DNA of 64,000 nucleotides from Geothrix sp. 21YS21S-2 (GCF_030846775.1 NZ_CP132910.1:124001-188000), one strand, 5' to 3'; positions 34,519 through 43,550 are shown, counted from the first letter of the stretch. Notes: generated by a model not told the origin, from the letters alone. Numbers and translations are program-made.

Positions 34519-34977
34519 CTACCAGCCCTCCGTCTGCCGCAGTGCCTCGTACAGCCCCACCGCCGCCGCCTGCGCCAAGTTCAGGCTCCGGTGGAACTCC
34601 CCCCGCATGGGGATCTTCACCAGCCGCTCGGGATGGGCTTCGATGATCTCTGGCGGCAGGCCGACCGTCTCCCGGCCGAACACGAGGCCGTCGCCGTCCT
34701 GCCACCTCACGTCGGTGTGGCGGCGGTCGCCCTTGGTGCTGAAGAACCACAGCCGCATCTCCGGTTCCGCGGCCAGGAAGGCCTCCCAGGAGGCGTGGTG
34801 GGTGGGGTTCAGCCGCTCCCAGTAGTCCAGGCCCGCGCGGCGCAGGTAGTAGTCCGAGGTGTCGAAGCCCAGGGGGTGGACGAGGTGGAGCCGGGTGTCG
34901 GTGGACACGCAGAGGCGGCCGATGCTGCCGGTGTTCTGGGGGATTTCCGGCTGGTGCAGGACGATGTGGAAGGGCAC
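34519..34977 (-). CDS. trmL: tRNA (cytidine(34)-2'-O)-methyltransferase
   Basis: A SPOUT methyltransferase that modifies the wobble base of tRNA-Leu. The 152-residue length matches TrmL (about 157). Conserved parts are VLHQPEIPQNTGSIGRLC, LVHPLGFD, WFFSTKGD, VFGRETVGLP and IPMRGEFHRSLNLAQAAAVGLYE, which form the knotted SAM site. A GTG start at 34977 (VPFHIVLHQPEI) gives the standard N-terminus; AAAGG lies nine bases upstream. Longer frames would extend through the promoter into the divergent HIT gene. Confidence 0.93.
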   Translation of the reverse strand: MPFHIVLHQPEIPQNTGSIGRLCVSTDTRLHLVHPLGFDTSDYYLRRAGLDYWERLNPTHHASWEAFLAAEPEMRLWFFSTKGDRRHTDVRWQDGDGLVFGRETVGLPPEIIEAHPERLVKIPMRGEFHRSLNLAQAAAVGLYEALRQTEGW

Positions 34978-35001
34978 GGGGTCAACCTTTCGATACCTCC
35001 G

Positions 35002-35029
35002 ATCATAATCCGGGCAAAATACAGGGCAA
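35002..35029 (-). promoter_or_regulatory. Candidate sigma-70 promoter for trmL
   Basis: On the minus strand TTGCCC (35029-35024), 16 bases, TATGAT (35007-35002), placing transcription start about 18 bases before the GTG at 34977. Good -10 and fair -35. Confidence 0.5.
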
Positions 35030-35041
35030 CCGGGAGCCACC

Positions 35042-35392
35042 ATGTCCGACCCCAACTGCATCTTCTGCAAGATCGCCGCCAGGCAGATCCCCGCCTCCTT
35101 CGTGCACGAGGACGAGGACGTGCTGGCCTTCCGGGACATCTCGCCCCAGGCGCCGACCCACATCGTGATCATCCCGCGGGTCCACCTCTCCGGCCTCAAC
35201 GACCTCACGCCGGACCTGGCGCCCCTCATGGGGAAGATCGGGCTCGTCGCGAAGAAGCTGGCCGCCGATGAAGGACGCGTGGCCTCGGGGTGGCGCCTGG
35301 TGTCCAACGCCGGCCCCGACGCGGGACAGACGGTGTTCCACCTGCACTTCCACCTCCTCGGCGGCCGGCCCATGGCCGGAAAGATGGTCTAG
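35042..35392 (+). CDS. HIT family (HinT-like) nucleotide hydrolase
   Basis: A 116-residue histidine-triad protein. CIFCKIAARQIPASFVHEDE is the family N-terminus with its CxxC, and the catalytic triad is in TVFHLHFHLLGGR. HinT enzymes hydrolyse nucleoside phosphoramidates and acyl-AMPs. ATG 35042 with GGGAG seven bases upstream. The stop is two bases before nadC, so they are co-transcribed. Confidence 0.94.
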   Translation: MSDPNCIFCKIAARQIPASFVHEDEDVLAFRDISPQAPTHIVIIPRVHLSGLNDLTPDLAPLMGKIGLVAKKLAADEGRVASGWRLVSNAGPDAGQTVFHLHFHLLGGRPMAGKMV

Positions 35393-35394
35393 CC

Positions 35395-36234
35395 ATGTTC
35401 AACCCCCCGCATCCCCTGACCTACGTCGACGCCGTCCGGGCCTTCCTGAGGGAGGACTGGGGCACCCAGGACTGGACCACGGCCTCGGTTCCGGACCGGC
35501 CCATGGAGGCGCGGGTGGTGGCCAAGGAACGGCTGGTCCTGGCGGGGCTGCCGGTGGCCGCGGAGGTCTTCCGGGCCGTGGATCCGGCGCTGAAGATCGT
35601 TCCCGGGGCCCAGGACGGCGACGCGGTGGAGCCCGGGGCCGTCGTGATGCGCATCGAGGGGTCCAGCCGGGCCATCCTCATGGCCGAGCGGGTGATGCTC
35701 AACCTCCTGCAGCGCCTGTCGGGCACGGCGACCCTCACGCGCGCCTTCGTGGACGCCGTGGCCGGCACCGGGGCCCGCATCCTGGACACCCGCAAGACCA
35801 CGCCCGGCCTCAAGCTGCTGGAGAAGTACGCCGTGCGCTGCGGGGGCGGGTTCAACCACCGCCTCACCCTGGGGGACGGCGTCCTGCTCAAGGAGAACCA
35901 CATCGCCGCAGCCGGGGGCATCCGCGGGGCCGTGGAGCAGGCCCGGAGCGCGGCCCCCAACCTCGTGCGCATCGAGGTGGAGGCCGAGACCCTGGAGCAG
36001 CTTGCCGAATGCCTCGCGACGCCCGGCGTGGACGGGGTGCTCCTGGACCACATGACCCTCGCGCAGATGGCCGAGGCCGTGATCCTGCGGGGCGGGAGCC
36101 GGGTCTTCCTGGAGGCCAGCGGGAACCTCGGCCTGGACCGGGCCCGGGCCGTGGCGGAGACGGGGGTGGACTTCCTGAGCGTGGGCGCCCTCACCCACAG
36201 CGCGCCGTCGGTGGACCTGAGCCTCAGGTTCTAG
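35395..36234 (+). CDS. nadC: Nicotinate-nucleotide pyrophosphorylase
   Basis: De novo NAD synthesis: converts quinolinate and PRPP to nicotinate mononucleotide. The 279 residues contain ILDTRKTTPGLKLLEKYAVRCGGGFNHR, DGVLLKENHI, EVEAETLEQL, DGVLLDHM, LEASGNLG and FLSVGALTHSAPSVDLSLRF, a complete signature set. ATG 35395 sits two bases after the HIT stop; longer starts would overlap it. The stop TAG shares the palindrome CTAG with the convergent cheY stop. Confidence 0.95.
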   Translation: MFNPPHPLTYVDAVRAFLREDWGTQDWTTASVPDRPMEARVVAKERLVLAGLPVAAEVFRAVDPALKIVPGAQDGDAVEPGAVVMRIEGSSRAILMAERVMLNLLQRLSGTATLTRAFVDAVAGTGARILDTRKTTPGLKLLEKYAVRCGGGFNHRLTLGDGVLLKENHIAAAGGIRGAVEQARSAAPNLVRIEVEAETLEQLAECLATPGVDGVLLDHMTLAQMAEAVILRGGSRVFLEASGNLGLDRARAVAETGVDFLSVGALTHSAPSVDLSLRF

Positions 36235-36608
36235 AACTCGTCCTCGCCCAGGGTGGCCGCGATCTTCGTCACCAGGTCGTCGTGCGTGAAGGGCTTGGTC
36301 ACGTAGTTCGCGGCCCCCGCCTGCACCGCCTGGATGATGCGCGTGCGGTCGGAATCCGTGGTGACCATCATGACGGGGAGGTGCTTGAGGGACTCGTCGG
36401 CCTTGATGGTCTGCAGGCAGGTTATCCCGTCCATCTCCGGCATGTTGATGTCCATGATGACCAGGGCGATGTCGGCGTGGTCCCGGGCCAGGAGCTCCAG
36501 GGCCTCCACCCCGTTGGCGGCCTCGGCGAAGTCGTAGCCCAGCATGCCCACGACCCGGCCGATGATCCTTCTCATGGTCGTGGAATCGTCCACCGACAGG
36601 ATCTTCAT
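36231..36608 (-). CDS. cheY: Chemotaxis response regulator CheY (copy 1)
   Basis: A 125-residue single receiver domain. It has the acidic pair in LSVDDST, phospho-acceptor Asp in VIMDINMPEMDG, Thr in MVTTDS and Lys in YVTKPF, so it should be phosphorylated by CheA and act on a motor or pilus output. ATG 36608 overlaps the cheR stop (ATGA). It closely resembles the second cheY at 38626. Confidence 0.93.
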   Translation of the reverse strand: MKILSVDDSTTMRRIIGRVVGMLGYDFAEAANGVEALELLARDHADIALVIMDINMPEMDGITCLQTIKADESLKHLPVMMVTTDSDRTRIIQAVQAGAANYVTKPFTHDDLVTKIAATLGEDEF

Positions 36609-37471
36609 TTCTCGCCTCCAGGAATCGAGGGGTCGCACTGGTAGTAGAGCCCGCCGGCGTGGGTCCTGGGCAGGAGGTGGTCGGCGATGCCCCGGAGGGA
36701 CTCGACCGCGCTGATCAGGAGGTGGCCGGAGGGGGCCAGGAGGCCGGCGATGCCGGCGAAGATTCGCCGCTTGAACTCGTCGGCGAAGTAGATGGTCACG
36801 TAGCGGCAGAAGACCACGTCGAAGGGGCCCAGGGGATCCATGGGATCCTGCAGGTTGAACTTCCGGAAGGTGACCAGGCGCTTGACCTCGTCGTTCACGA
36901 CCCAGGACGCGTCCTCGGCATGGAAGTAGCGGTCCCTCATCTCGGGGGGAAGGCCGCGGCGCATGGCGTTCTCGTCGTAGCGGCCGGACCTTGCGAGGAA
37001 GAGGGCCGAAGGGGAGATGTCCGAGGCCAGGATCTCGAACTGGGCAGGGTTGACGCCGGGGTTGAGGCGGCAGAACTCGAGGATGGCCATCGCGATGGAA
37101 TAGGGCTCCTGGCCCGTGGAGCAAGCCGCGGACCAGATGCGGATCCGGCCCCGGGCCTTCCGGAGGATCTCCTCCGCCAGGGGGGGCAGGAGCCTGTCCC
37201 GCAGGATCGCGAAGGGGTGGCCGTCCCGGAACCAGAGGGTCTCGTTGGTGGTCATCGCGTCGATGACCTCCTCCCGGAGCGCCGGGGAGGGGTCGTGCCT
37301 GGCCAGGCGGTAGAAGGTGCCGAAGTCGGGGCACCCGTGCTTGGCCAGGAGTCCGGTGAGGCGCGCCTCGATGAGGTACGCCTTCTCCTCGCCCAGGCAG
37401 ATGCCGCAGTGCTCCTGGATGTAGTCCCGGAGCAGCCGGAACTCGGCGCTGGTGATTCCATCGGGACTCAT
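36605..37471 (-). CDS. cheR: Chemotaxis protein methyltransferase CheR (copy 1)
   Basis: A 288-residue SAM-dependent enzyme that methylates glutamates of chemoreceptors. The N-terminal helical domain (about 1-75: FRLLRDYIQEHCGICLGEEKAYLIEARL) and catalytic domain (TTNETLWFRDGHPF, IWSAACSTGQEPYSIAM, ILASDISPSAL, DVVFCRYVTIYF) are both complete. It is coupled to cheB upstream and cheY downstream by ATGA overlaps. Confidence 0.94.
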   Translation of the reverse strand: MSPDGITSAEFRLLRDYIQEHCGICLGEEKAYLIEARLTGLLAKHGCPDFGTFYRLARHDPSPALREEVIDAMTTNETLWFRDGHPFAILRDRLLPPLAEEILRKARGRIRIWSAACSTGQEPYSIAMAILEFCRLNPGVNPAQFEILASDISPSALFLARSGRYDENAMRRGLPPEMRDRYFHAEDASWVVNDEVKRLVTFRKFNLQDPMDPLGPFDVVFCRYVTIYFADEFKRRIFAGIAGLLAPSGHLLISAVESLRGIADHLLPRTHAGGLYYQCDPSIPGGEK

Positions 37472-38589
37472 GACGTTCTCCCGGCCCCCACGAGGCTGGA
37501 GATGCGGGAGGCCAGGAGGGGCAGGGGGACGCGCTCGTCGGAGAGCCCCGCCTCGTCCACCACCATGGGCATGCCGTAGACCACGCAGGTCTCCTCGGAC
37601 TGGGTGAGGCAGTGGCAGCCGGCGCGCTTCATGGCGCGCACGCCTTCGCAGCCGTCGCTCCCCATGCCGGTCATGACCACGGCGAGGATGTTGCCGCCGT
37701 AGTGGGCGGCCATGGACCTGAAGAGCACGTCCACGGAGGGCCGGCAGCTGTTCTCCGGGGGGTTCTCGTTCAGGCCGATGATGGCCTGGTCCCCGTCCCT
37801 GGACCGGCGCAGGACCATGTGCTTGCCGCCGGGGGCGATGTAGACCTTGCCGGGGAGCACCGGCTCGCCTTCGACGGCCTCGTGGACGGGGACGCGGGAG
37901 TTCCGGTTCAGGTGCTCGGCCAGGGAGGCCGTGAAGAGCGGGGGCATGTGCTGCACGATGAGCACGGGCACGCGAAGGTTCGCCGGCAGGGCCGGGATCA
38001 GTTCGCCCAGGGCGTTGGGACCCCCGGTGGAGACGCCGATGCCCAGCACGTCGAACCGGGTTGGTCCCGGGGCGTGGCGGCGGGGCGGCGCCGGCGGAGG
38101 CGGTGGCGGCGCCGGAGGGGCGGGGATCCGGGGGTCCTCCCGGGCAGGGATCCCGGAGGCCGCGACGCGCAGGTTGGCGCGGGTCTGGACGTGGCGCACC
38201 AGGGGCCGGAGGATGTCCTTGAGCCCGGCCCGGCTGGCTTCGGCGTCGGCCCCCTCGGGCTTGCTCACGAACTCGAGCGCTCCCAGGGCCAGCGCCTCCA
38301 CGGTGTAGGCGGCCGCGGCGGACGTGGTGCCGCTGATCATGATCACGCTCGTGGCGGGATGGAGCGACCGGATGAGGCGCAGCGTCTCGAGCCCGCTCAT
38401 GTCCGGCATCTCCACGTCCAGGAGCACCAGGTCCGTTTCGCCCTGGTCCAGGCGGTTGAGGGCCAGCCGTCCGCTGGGGCAGGCGGCGACCTCGCAGTCG
38501 AGCTGGAAGGACTCCACGACCTCCGTGAGGATCCGGCGGTAGACCGCCGTATCGTCCACGATGAGGATCCTGAGCTTGGGAGAGGACAT
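37468..38589 (-). CDS. cheB: Chemotaxis methylesterase CheB
   Basis: A 373-residue protein with an N-terminal receiver (ILIVDDTA, LVLLDVEMPDMSG, FVSKPEG) and a C-terminal methylesterase domain. They are joined by a proline-rich linker at about 155-172. The catalytic Ser is in IGVSTGGPNAL, His in VQHMPPLFT and Asp in VVMTGMGSDG. It removes receptor methyl groups set by CheR. Encoded mid-operon, with cheR copy 1 overlapping its stop. Confidence 0.95.
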   Translation of the reverse strand: MSSPKLRILIVDDTAVYRRILTEVVESFQLDCEVAACPSGRLALNRLDQGETDLVLLDVEMPDMSGLETLRLIRSLHPATSVIMISGTTSAAAAYTVEALALGALEFVSKPEGADAEASRAGLKDILRPLVRHVQTRANLRVAASGIPAREDPRIPAPPAPPPPPPAPPRRHAPGPTRFDVLGIGVSTGGPNALGELIPALPANLRVPVLIVQHMPPLFTASLAEHLNRNSRVPVHEAVEGEPVLPGKVYIAPGGKHMVLRRSRDGDQAIIGLNENPPENSCRPSVDVLFRSMAAHYGGNILAVVMTGMGSDGCEGVRAMKRAGCHCLTQSEETCVVYGMPMVVDEAGLSDERVPLPLLASRISSLVGAGRTS

Positions 38590-38625
38590 AGATCTCGATG
38601 GTAGTGGAATCCCCGGAGGGATGGT

Positions 38626-39006
38626 CTAGAAAAGGTCGCCCATGCAGGCGGCCATCTTGGCCGCCAGATCATCGGGCGTGAACGGCTTGACCAGGTAGTT
38701 GGCGGCGCCGCCCTGGATGAATTCCAGGATGCGTCCCCGCTCGGACTCGGTGGTGAGCATCATGACCGGGATGGACTGGAAGCGCGGGTCCTTCTTCATG
38801 GCGGCCAGGGTCTCCCCGCCGTCCATCTCGGGCATGTTCACGTCCAGCACCACCAGGGCGATGTCGGCGTGGTCCCGCTCCAGGACGGCCAGGGCCTCGC
38901 GGCCGTTGGCGGCCTCCACCATCTCCATGCCCAGGGTCGCCACGACGCGGCCCACGATGCGCCGGATGGTGGAGGAATCGTCGACGGAGAGGATCTTGCT
39001 GGGCAT
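38626..39006 (-). CDS. cheY: Chemotaxis response regulator CheY (copy 2)
   Basis: A 126-residue receiver with ILSVDDSST, VVLDVNMPEMDG, MLTTESE and YLVKPF all intact. Nearly the same build as copy 1 (both continue TIRRIVGRVV/TMRRIIGRVV), so they arose by duplication. It starts four bases after the second cheR. Confidence 0.93.
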   Translation of the reverse strand: MPSKILSVDDSSTIRRIVGRVVATLGMEMVEAANGREALAVLERDHADIALVVLDVNMPEMDGGETLAAMKKDPRFQSIPVMMLTTESERGRILEFIQGGAANYLVKPFTPDDLAAKMAACMGDLF

Positions 39007-39010
39007 CGGG

Positions 39011-39859
39011 CTAGCCTTTCCGGCTGCGGTAGTAGGTGCCCGAGCCGTGGTAGATGGGTGCGAAGAGGTCTTCGGAGGTCTGGAGGTTCTCCACGGCGCT
39101 GGTGAAGAAGTAGCCGCCCTGGGCCGTGAGCCTGGAGATGCCCTCGAAGATCTGGCGCTTGAAGGCTTCGGAGAAGTAGATGGTGACGTAGCGGCAGAAG
39201 ACGATGTCGAAGCGCCCCAGGGGATCCAGCGGGTCCTGGAGGTTGAACTTCTTGAGGGTGACCATCTTCTTCACGGCGTCGTCGACCACCCAGACCTGGC
39301 CCTCCTGCCGGAAGTACCGGGCCCGCAGTTCGTCGGGCATGCCCCGGCCCAGGGCCGCCGCGTCGTACCGCCCCGCCCGGGCGAGGAAGAGCGCCGAGGG
39401 GGAGATGTCCGAGGCCAGGATCTCGAACTGGTCCGGCCTCACTCCGGGATTGTTGCGGCAGAACTCCAGGATGGTGATGGCGATGGAATAGGGTTCCTGC
39501 CCGGTGGAACTGGCCGCGGACCAGATGCGGATGCGGAAGCGCAGGCCCGCGACGAGCGGCGCCGCGAGCTCGGGAAGGAGTACGGTCCGGAGGATCTCGA
39601 AGGGGTGGCCGTCCCTGAACCAGAGCGTCTCGTTCGTTGTCATGGCGTCCACGATCCTGTCGCGCATCGCGGTGCCGGTCTCGCTGGCGGCGCGCCGGTA
39701 CAGCTCGCCGTAGTCCATGCACCCCGTCTCCATCAGGAGGCCCGCGAGGCGCGTCTCCACGAGGTAGGCCTTCTCCTCGCCGAGAACGATGCCGCAGTTC
39801 TTCTCGATGTACTCCCGCATGAGCCGGAAGTCGGAGGGCTGGATGGTCTCAGTGCCCAT
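39011..39859 (-). CDS. cheR: Chemotaxis protein methyltransferase CheR (copy 2)
   Basis: A 282-residue CheR with the same two domains as copy 1: MREYIEKNCGIVLGEEKAYLVETRLAGLL is shared in form, as are TTNETLWFRDGHPF, IWSAASSTGQEPYSIA and DIVFCRYVTIYF. It is the first gene of the cheR-cheY-cheB-cheR-cheY operon. The two copies may serve different receptors or be partly redundant. The divergent gap 39860-39986 lacks clear promoter boxes on this strand. Confidence 0.94.
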   Translation of the reverse strand: MGTETIQPSDFRLMREYIEKNCGIVLGEEKAYLVETRLAGLLMETGCMDYGELYRRAASETGTAMRDRIVDAMTTNETLWFRDGHPFEILRTVLLPELAAPLVAGLRFRIRIWSAASSTGQEPYSIAITILEFCRNNPGVRPDQFEILASDISPSALFLARAGRYDAAALGRGMPDELRARYFRQEGQVWVVDDAVKKMVTLKKFNLQDPLDPLGRFDIVFCRYVTIYFSEAFKRQIFEGISRLTAQGGYFFTSAVENLQTSEDLFAPIYHGSGTYYRSRKG

Positions 39860-39986
39860 GCCTGGATCCTCGGAACGCCGGGCAGGGGTGGAGGCTGGTC
39901 ATCATGGGTCCTTCCGCATGGCGAAATACATGGGATTACCTGTTCGGCGGGGGCGGGGGTCTTCTTGAGTATAGTAAGCTGGGAGC

Positions 39987-40601
39987 ATGGCCTATACGTC
40001 CTTTTTCAGGGATACCGATGCCCTGAACGCCATCGGCGAGATCGTCATTCCGGCCGTCGCCCACTGGCGTTCGATCCGGGTCTGGGACGCGGGCTGCGCC
40101 ACCGGGGAGGAGGCCTTCACGCTGGCCATCGTCTTCGCATCGAAGCTGAGGCCCTTTCCCTTCCGCAACCTGGACATCCTCGCCACCGACTACGAGGAGA
40201 GCAGCTTCCCGCAGTTCGGCGAGCAGATCCGGAGCGGCAGGTACAGCCGCAAGGACGTCTTCTGGGTGCCCCAGGAGCACCGGGACGCGTACTTCGAGGC
40301 CACCGCCGACCCCGAGGTGTACCAGGTGGCCACGGAGATCCGCGACCGGGTGCGCTACCTCCAGCACGACCTGCTCACGCTCGAGCCGCCGGAGACCGGG
40401 CAGGGCCTCATCGTCTGCAAGAACGTCATCATGCATTTCCAGCCCGACGACCAGGTGCGTGTGCTCGAGATGTTCCATGAATGTCTTGTGCCTGGGGGCT
40501 ACCTGGCCATGGACGGGGCCCAGGAGCTTCCCCGGGCCCTCGCGGGCCGTTTCATCCAGGTGGAACCTGGCATCCCGCTGTTCCGGAAGCCCGGCGCCTG
40601 A
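39987..40601 (+). CDS. CheR-like methyltransferase lacking the N-terminal domain
   Basis: A 204-residue protein that begins at the CheR catalytic domain (AYTSFFRDTDALNAIGE). It keeps the SAM site DAGCATGEEAFTLA, LDILATDYEES and IVCKNVIMHF, while the helical domain that CheR uses to contact receptors is absent. The truncation is at a domain boundary and the frame is intact, so it may methylate a soluble target. TATAGT occurs eight bases before the ATG, so transcripts may be almost leaderless. The MBL gene follows after two bases. Confidence 0.85.
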   Translation: MAYTSFFRDTDALNAIGEIVIPAVAHWRSIRVWDAGCATGEEAFTLAIVFASKLRPFPFRNLDILATDYEESSFPQFGEQIRSGRYSRKDVFWVPQEHRDAYFEATADPEVYQVATEIRDRVRYLQHDLLTLEPPETGQGLIVCKNVIMHFQPDDQVRVLEMFHECLVPGGYLAMDGAQELPRALAGRFIQVEPGIPLFRKPGA

Positions 40602-40603
40602 CC

Positions 40604-41221
40604 ATGCGCGTCCTTCCCCTCCACCGGCCGGACAACGCCGACTATTCATGCATCTCGTACTGGGTGCTGGGGGAAAGCAACCTACCGGCCGATCGAAACA
40701 CCCTCATCGACACCGGGAGCACCGATCCCGCCAACGTGGAGTATTTCCTGGGGGTGATGGCCAGGCAGCCCAAGGGGGTCGGAAAGCGAGCCGTGGAGCA
40801 GGTCGTGCTCACCCACGGCCATTTCGATCACTCGGGGGGCCTGCGGGGCATCGAGGACCAGTTCGCCCCGGACGTCTACGCCTGGCACCCCGCGGGCCGC
40901 GCCCCGCGCCCCATCCGGGACGGCATGCCCCTGACGGTGGGGGACCAGGCGGCGGTCCTCCTTCACACCCCGGGGCACTCGGAGGATTCCGTGTGCGTGT
41001 TCCTCCCCGCGACCGGAACGCTCTTCTCCGGGGACACCCTCTACCGCATCAGCGACCACCTCGGGTCCTATCCGCAGGCCTACCTGGACTCGCTGGAGCG
41101 CCTCTCCCGCCTGGACGTGCGCGCCGTCTATCCCGGCCACGGGAGCCCCATAACCCGGGACGCGTCGGACTTCATCCGGGCCTGCCTGGCCAACGTGTCG
41201 CACTCGCCGATCCAGGACTGA
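40604..41221 (+). CDS. MBL-fold metallohydrolase (glyoxalase II-like)
   Basis: A 205-residue cytoplasmic hydrolase with the full metal set: LTHGHFDHSGG (HxHxDH), HTPGHSEDSV, LFSGDTLYR and YPGHGSPI. Similar enzymes cleave thioesters such as S-lactoylglutathione or persulfides; the substrate here is unknown. ATG 40604 starts two bases after the CheR-like gene and it ends four bases before the HDAC-like gene, so this is an operon. Confidence 0.9.
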   Translation: MRVLPLHRPDNADYSCISYWVLGESNLPADRNTLIDTGSTDPANVEYFLGVMARQPKGVGKRAVEQVVLTHGHFDHSGGLRGIEDQFAPDVYAWHPAGRAPRPIRDGMPLTVGDQAAVLLHTPGHSEDSVCVFLPATGTLFSGDTLYRISDHLGSYPQAYLDSLERLSRLDVRAVYPGHGSPITRDASDFIRACLANVSHSPIQD

Positions 41222-41225
41222 ACCC

Positions 41226-41984
41226 ATGAGGATCGTCTTCGACGAACGCTTCCGCGCCCCCGGGTACGCCGAGGACAACGCGGCCATGGCCGGGCGCATG
41301 GAGGCCGCCATGAGCGGGATCGCGGGCGTCTGGGAAGTGGTCGCCCCATCGCCGGCGACATGGGAGCAGCTGCGCCTGGGCCACGACGAGGACCATCTCC
41401 GCCGGGTCGCCGAGGACGGCCCCCGCTTCGCCATGGCCAGCCTGGCCGCGGGAGGGGCCATCCTGGCGGCGCGCCTGGCCCACGGCGGCGACCCGGCCTT
41501 CGCCTGCGTCCGCCCTCCGGGACACCACGCCTCGCCGGGCGAAGCCTGGGGCCACTGCACCTTCAGCAACGTGGCCCTGGCCCTGCTGGCCCTGCGGGCC
41601 GAACAGCGCATCGACTCGGCCTTCGTCCTGGACATCGACGCCCACACCGGGGACGGGACCCGCAACACCCTGGCCTCCTGGCCCGGGGCCGCGGTCTTCA
41701 ACCCCTTCGCCGACGATGCCCGGGACTACCTGAAGGTGGTGGAGACCCGCCTGGCCGGCCTCGGACCCACGGGGATCCTCGCGGTGTCGGCCGGCTTCGA
41801 CGCGTATCGCCTGGACGTGGGCCGCAAGCTCGACACGCCCGACTACGCGCGCCTGGGCGAACTGGTGCGGGAGGCCTCCCTGCGCCTGTGCCTCGGCCGG
41901 CGCTTCGCGGTGCTGGAGGGGGGCTACTACCTCCCGCACCTGGGCGCCAACGTGCTGGCCTTCTGCCGGGGGTTCGCCGGATGA
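41226..41984 (+). CDS. Histone deacetylase-family amidohydrolase
   Basis: A 252-residue zinc deacetylase, short for the family (usually 300-350). Active-site parts are present: RPPGHHASPGE (catalytic His pair), DIDAHTGDGT (zinc Asp and His), SAGFDAYRLD (third zinc Asp) and LEGGYYLPHL. Bacterial members act on acetylpolyamines, acetoin-related or other acetyl-lysine substrates. Coupled with a GNAT acetyltransferase gene by ATGA overlap, suggesting opposing acetylation and deacetylation. Confidence 0.88.
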   Translation: MRIVFDERFRAPGYAEDNAAMAGRMEAAMSGIAGVWEVVAPSPATWEQLRLGHDEDHLRRVAEDGPRFAMASLAAGGAILAARLAHGGDPAFACVRPPGHHASPGEAWGHCTFSNVALALLALRAEQRIDSAFVLDIDAHTGDGTRNTLASWPGAAVFNPFADDARDYLKVVETRLAGLGPTGILAVSAGFDAYRLDVGRKLDTPDYARLGELVREASLRLCLGRRFAVLEGGYYLPHLGANVLAFCRGFAG

Positions 41985-42307
41985 ACGCCCTCATCGACGA
42001 AGGCCTGGACCTGATCCAGCGCCCCCGCAGCCCCGACCTGGGGGACTACGACTGGTTCGACGTGGAGCTGGGGGGGACGCCGGTGGGCAAGTCCCGCTGC
42101 CGCATCGAAGCGGACCGCTTCACGGTGTTCTCGATCATGATCTACCCGGAATACGAGGGCCACGGGTACGCCCGGGCCGTCATCTCGCATTTCAAGACCC
42201 GGTACGGCCTGATCGTCGCCGACCGGGTCCGTTACACGGCCCGGGACTTCTGGCTCAAGATGGGGTTCGCGCCCGAAACCATCGACCGTTACACGTGGCG
42301 GAGATGA
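41981..42307 (+). CDS. GNAT-type N-acetyltransferase-like protein
   Basis: A 108-residue protein whose second half resembles the acetyl-CoA-binding core of GNAT enzymes (FSIMIYPEYEGHGYARAVI then YTARDFWLKMGF). It lacks the fuller N-terminal fold and is short. ATG 41981 overlaps the HDAC stop. Placing it beside a deacetylase suggests a shared substrate, by inference. Moderate confidence in the family. Confidence 0.6.
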   Translation: MNALIDEGLDLIQRPRSPDLGDYDWFDVELGGTPVGKSRCRIEADRFTVFSIMIYPEYEGHGYARAVISHFKTRYGLIVADRVRYTARDFWLKMGFAPETIDRYTWRR

Positions 42308-42379
42308 GCATCGTTAAACGAGGTCGCCCGGGTTACCATGGGTGAGTGCGGTCGATCAGGTCGTGCCGATGGGAGTCCC

Positions 42380-43444
42380 ATGCAAATCGGATGCGATCAG
42401 CTTGTCGCGGGCTTCGCCCAGCTCTTCCCCAGGACCCTCGGGGACCTGGGCGTCACCCTGGAGCGGGCCGTGCCGCCGGAGCGCGCCGACGGGGCCAGCC
42501 TCGTGTTCGCCTCCGACGAGGGCATGCTCCTCACGGCCCTGGCCGCCGGGGCCGGCGCCATCGTCCTCCCCCTGAAGCTGGAAGGGCGCATCCCCGAAGG
42601 GGCCCGGGCCGCCTTCCTCTTCACCCGGAACGTCAAGCTCGCCATGGCCCTCGTGCTCCGGCGGCACTTCGACGCGTCCCGCGAGCCCTTCCGCCAGCAG
42701 CCCCCCGTGCATCCCGGCGCCTTCGTCTCGCCGGAGGCGGTGATCGGGAAGGGGGCCGTCATCCGCCCCGGGGCCTACGTGGGCGCCGGCGCGGTCATCG
42801 GGGAGGGGGCGCTCATCGGTCCGGGCTGCGTCATCGAGGAGGGCGCGCGGGTCGGGGCCGATTCCCTGCTGCACGCCATGGTGTTCCTGGGGCGCGGCTG
42901 CGAAGTCGGCGACCGCTGCGAGATCCACCCCAACACCACGGTGGGCAGCGACGGCTACGCCTACGCCCAGGACGACCAGGGGCATCACCACAAGGTCCCC
43001 CAGCTGGGCATCGTGGTGGTGGAGGACGACGTGGAGATCCAGGCCAACTGCGCCATCGACCGCGCCGCCTTCGACGTCACCCGCATCGGCCGGGGCACCA
43101 AGATCGACAACCTCTGCCACATCGCCCACAACTGCCAGATCGGCAAGCACGTCCTGCTCACCGGGGGGTTCTTCGTGGCGGGCTCCAGCACCGTGGGCGA
43201 CCACTGCGTCACGGGCGGCCGGACCACCCTCACGGACCACGTGAACGTCTGCTCCGGCGTGCACCTGGGCGGTCTCAGCGCCGTCACCAAGGACATCACC
43301 GAGCCCGGAGCCTATGGGGGCTACCCCTTGCAGCCCATGAGGAAATTCCTCCGCACCACCAGCTCGCTGCCGCACCTGCCCGAACTGCGGCGGCGTCTGG
43401 CGGAGCTGGAGCGGGCGGCGCTGGCCCAGGGCTCCTTGGCCTGA
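42380..43444 (+). CDS. lpxD: UDP-3-O-acylglucosamine N-acyltransferase
   Basis: Third step of lipid A synthesis: adds the N-linked acyl chain to UDP-3-O-acyl-glucosamine. The 354-residue protein has a uridine-binding domain (1-100) followed by a left-handed hexapeptide beta-helix (many Gx[10 protein letters not shown] steps). The catalytic His region is [13 protein letters not shown], and HIAHNCQIG and [13 protein letters not shown] are typical. ATG 42380 with GGGAG upstream is chosen; the frame is open further upstream. No other lpx genes are adjacent. Confidence 0.93.
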   Translation: MQIGCDQLVAGFAQLFPRTLGDLGVTLERAVPPERADGASLVFASDEGMLLTALAAGAGAIVLPLKLEGRIPEGARAAFLFTRNVKLAMALVLRRHFDASREPFRQQPPVHPGAFVSPEAVIGKGAVIRPGAYVGAGAVIGEGALIGPGCVIEEGARVGADSLLHAMVFLGRGCEVGDRCEIHPNTTVGSDGYAYAQDDQGHHHKVPQLGIVVVEDDVEIQANCAIDRAAFDVTRIGRGTKIDNLCHIAHNCQIGKHVLLTGGFFVAGSSTVGDHCVTGGRTTLTDHVNVCSGVHLGGLSAVTKDITEPGAYGGYPLQPMRKFLRTTSSLPHLPELRRRLAELERAALAQGSLA

Positions 43445-43550
43445 TTCCGGACTGGAGGGGTCGGTATTTCGGGACCGGATCTGTGCGGCCTGCGGGGAGG
43501 ACGGATGCTTGCCTGGGAGCCGTTCCTCCCCTTGCCCCTCCAGGTGTCCC

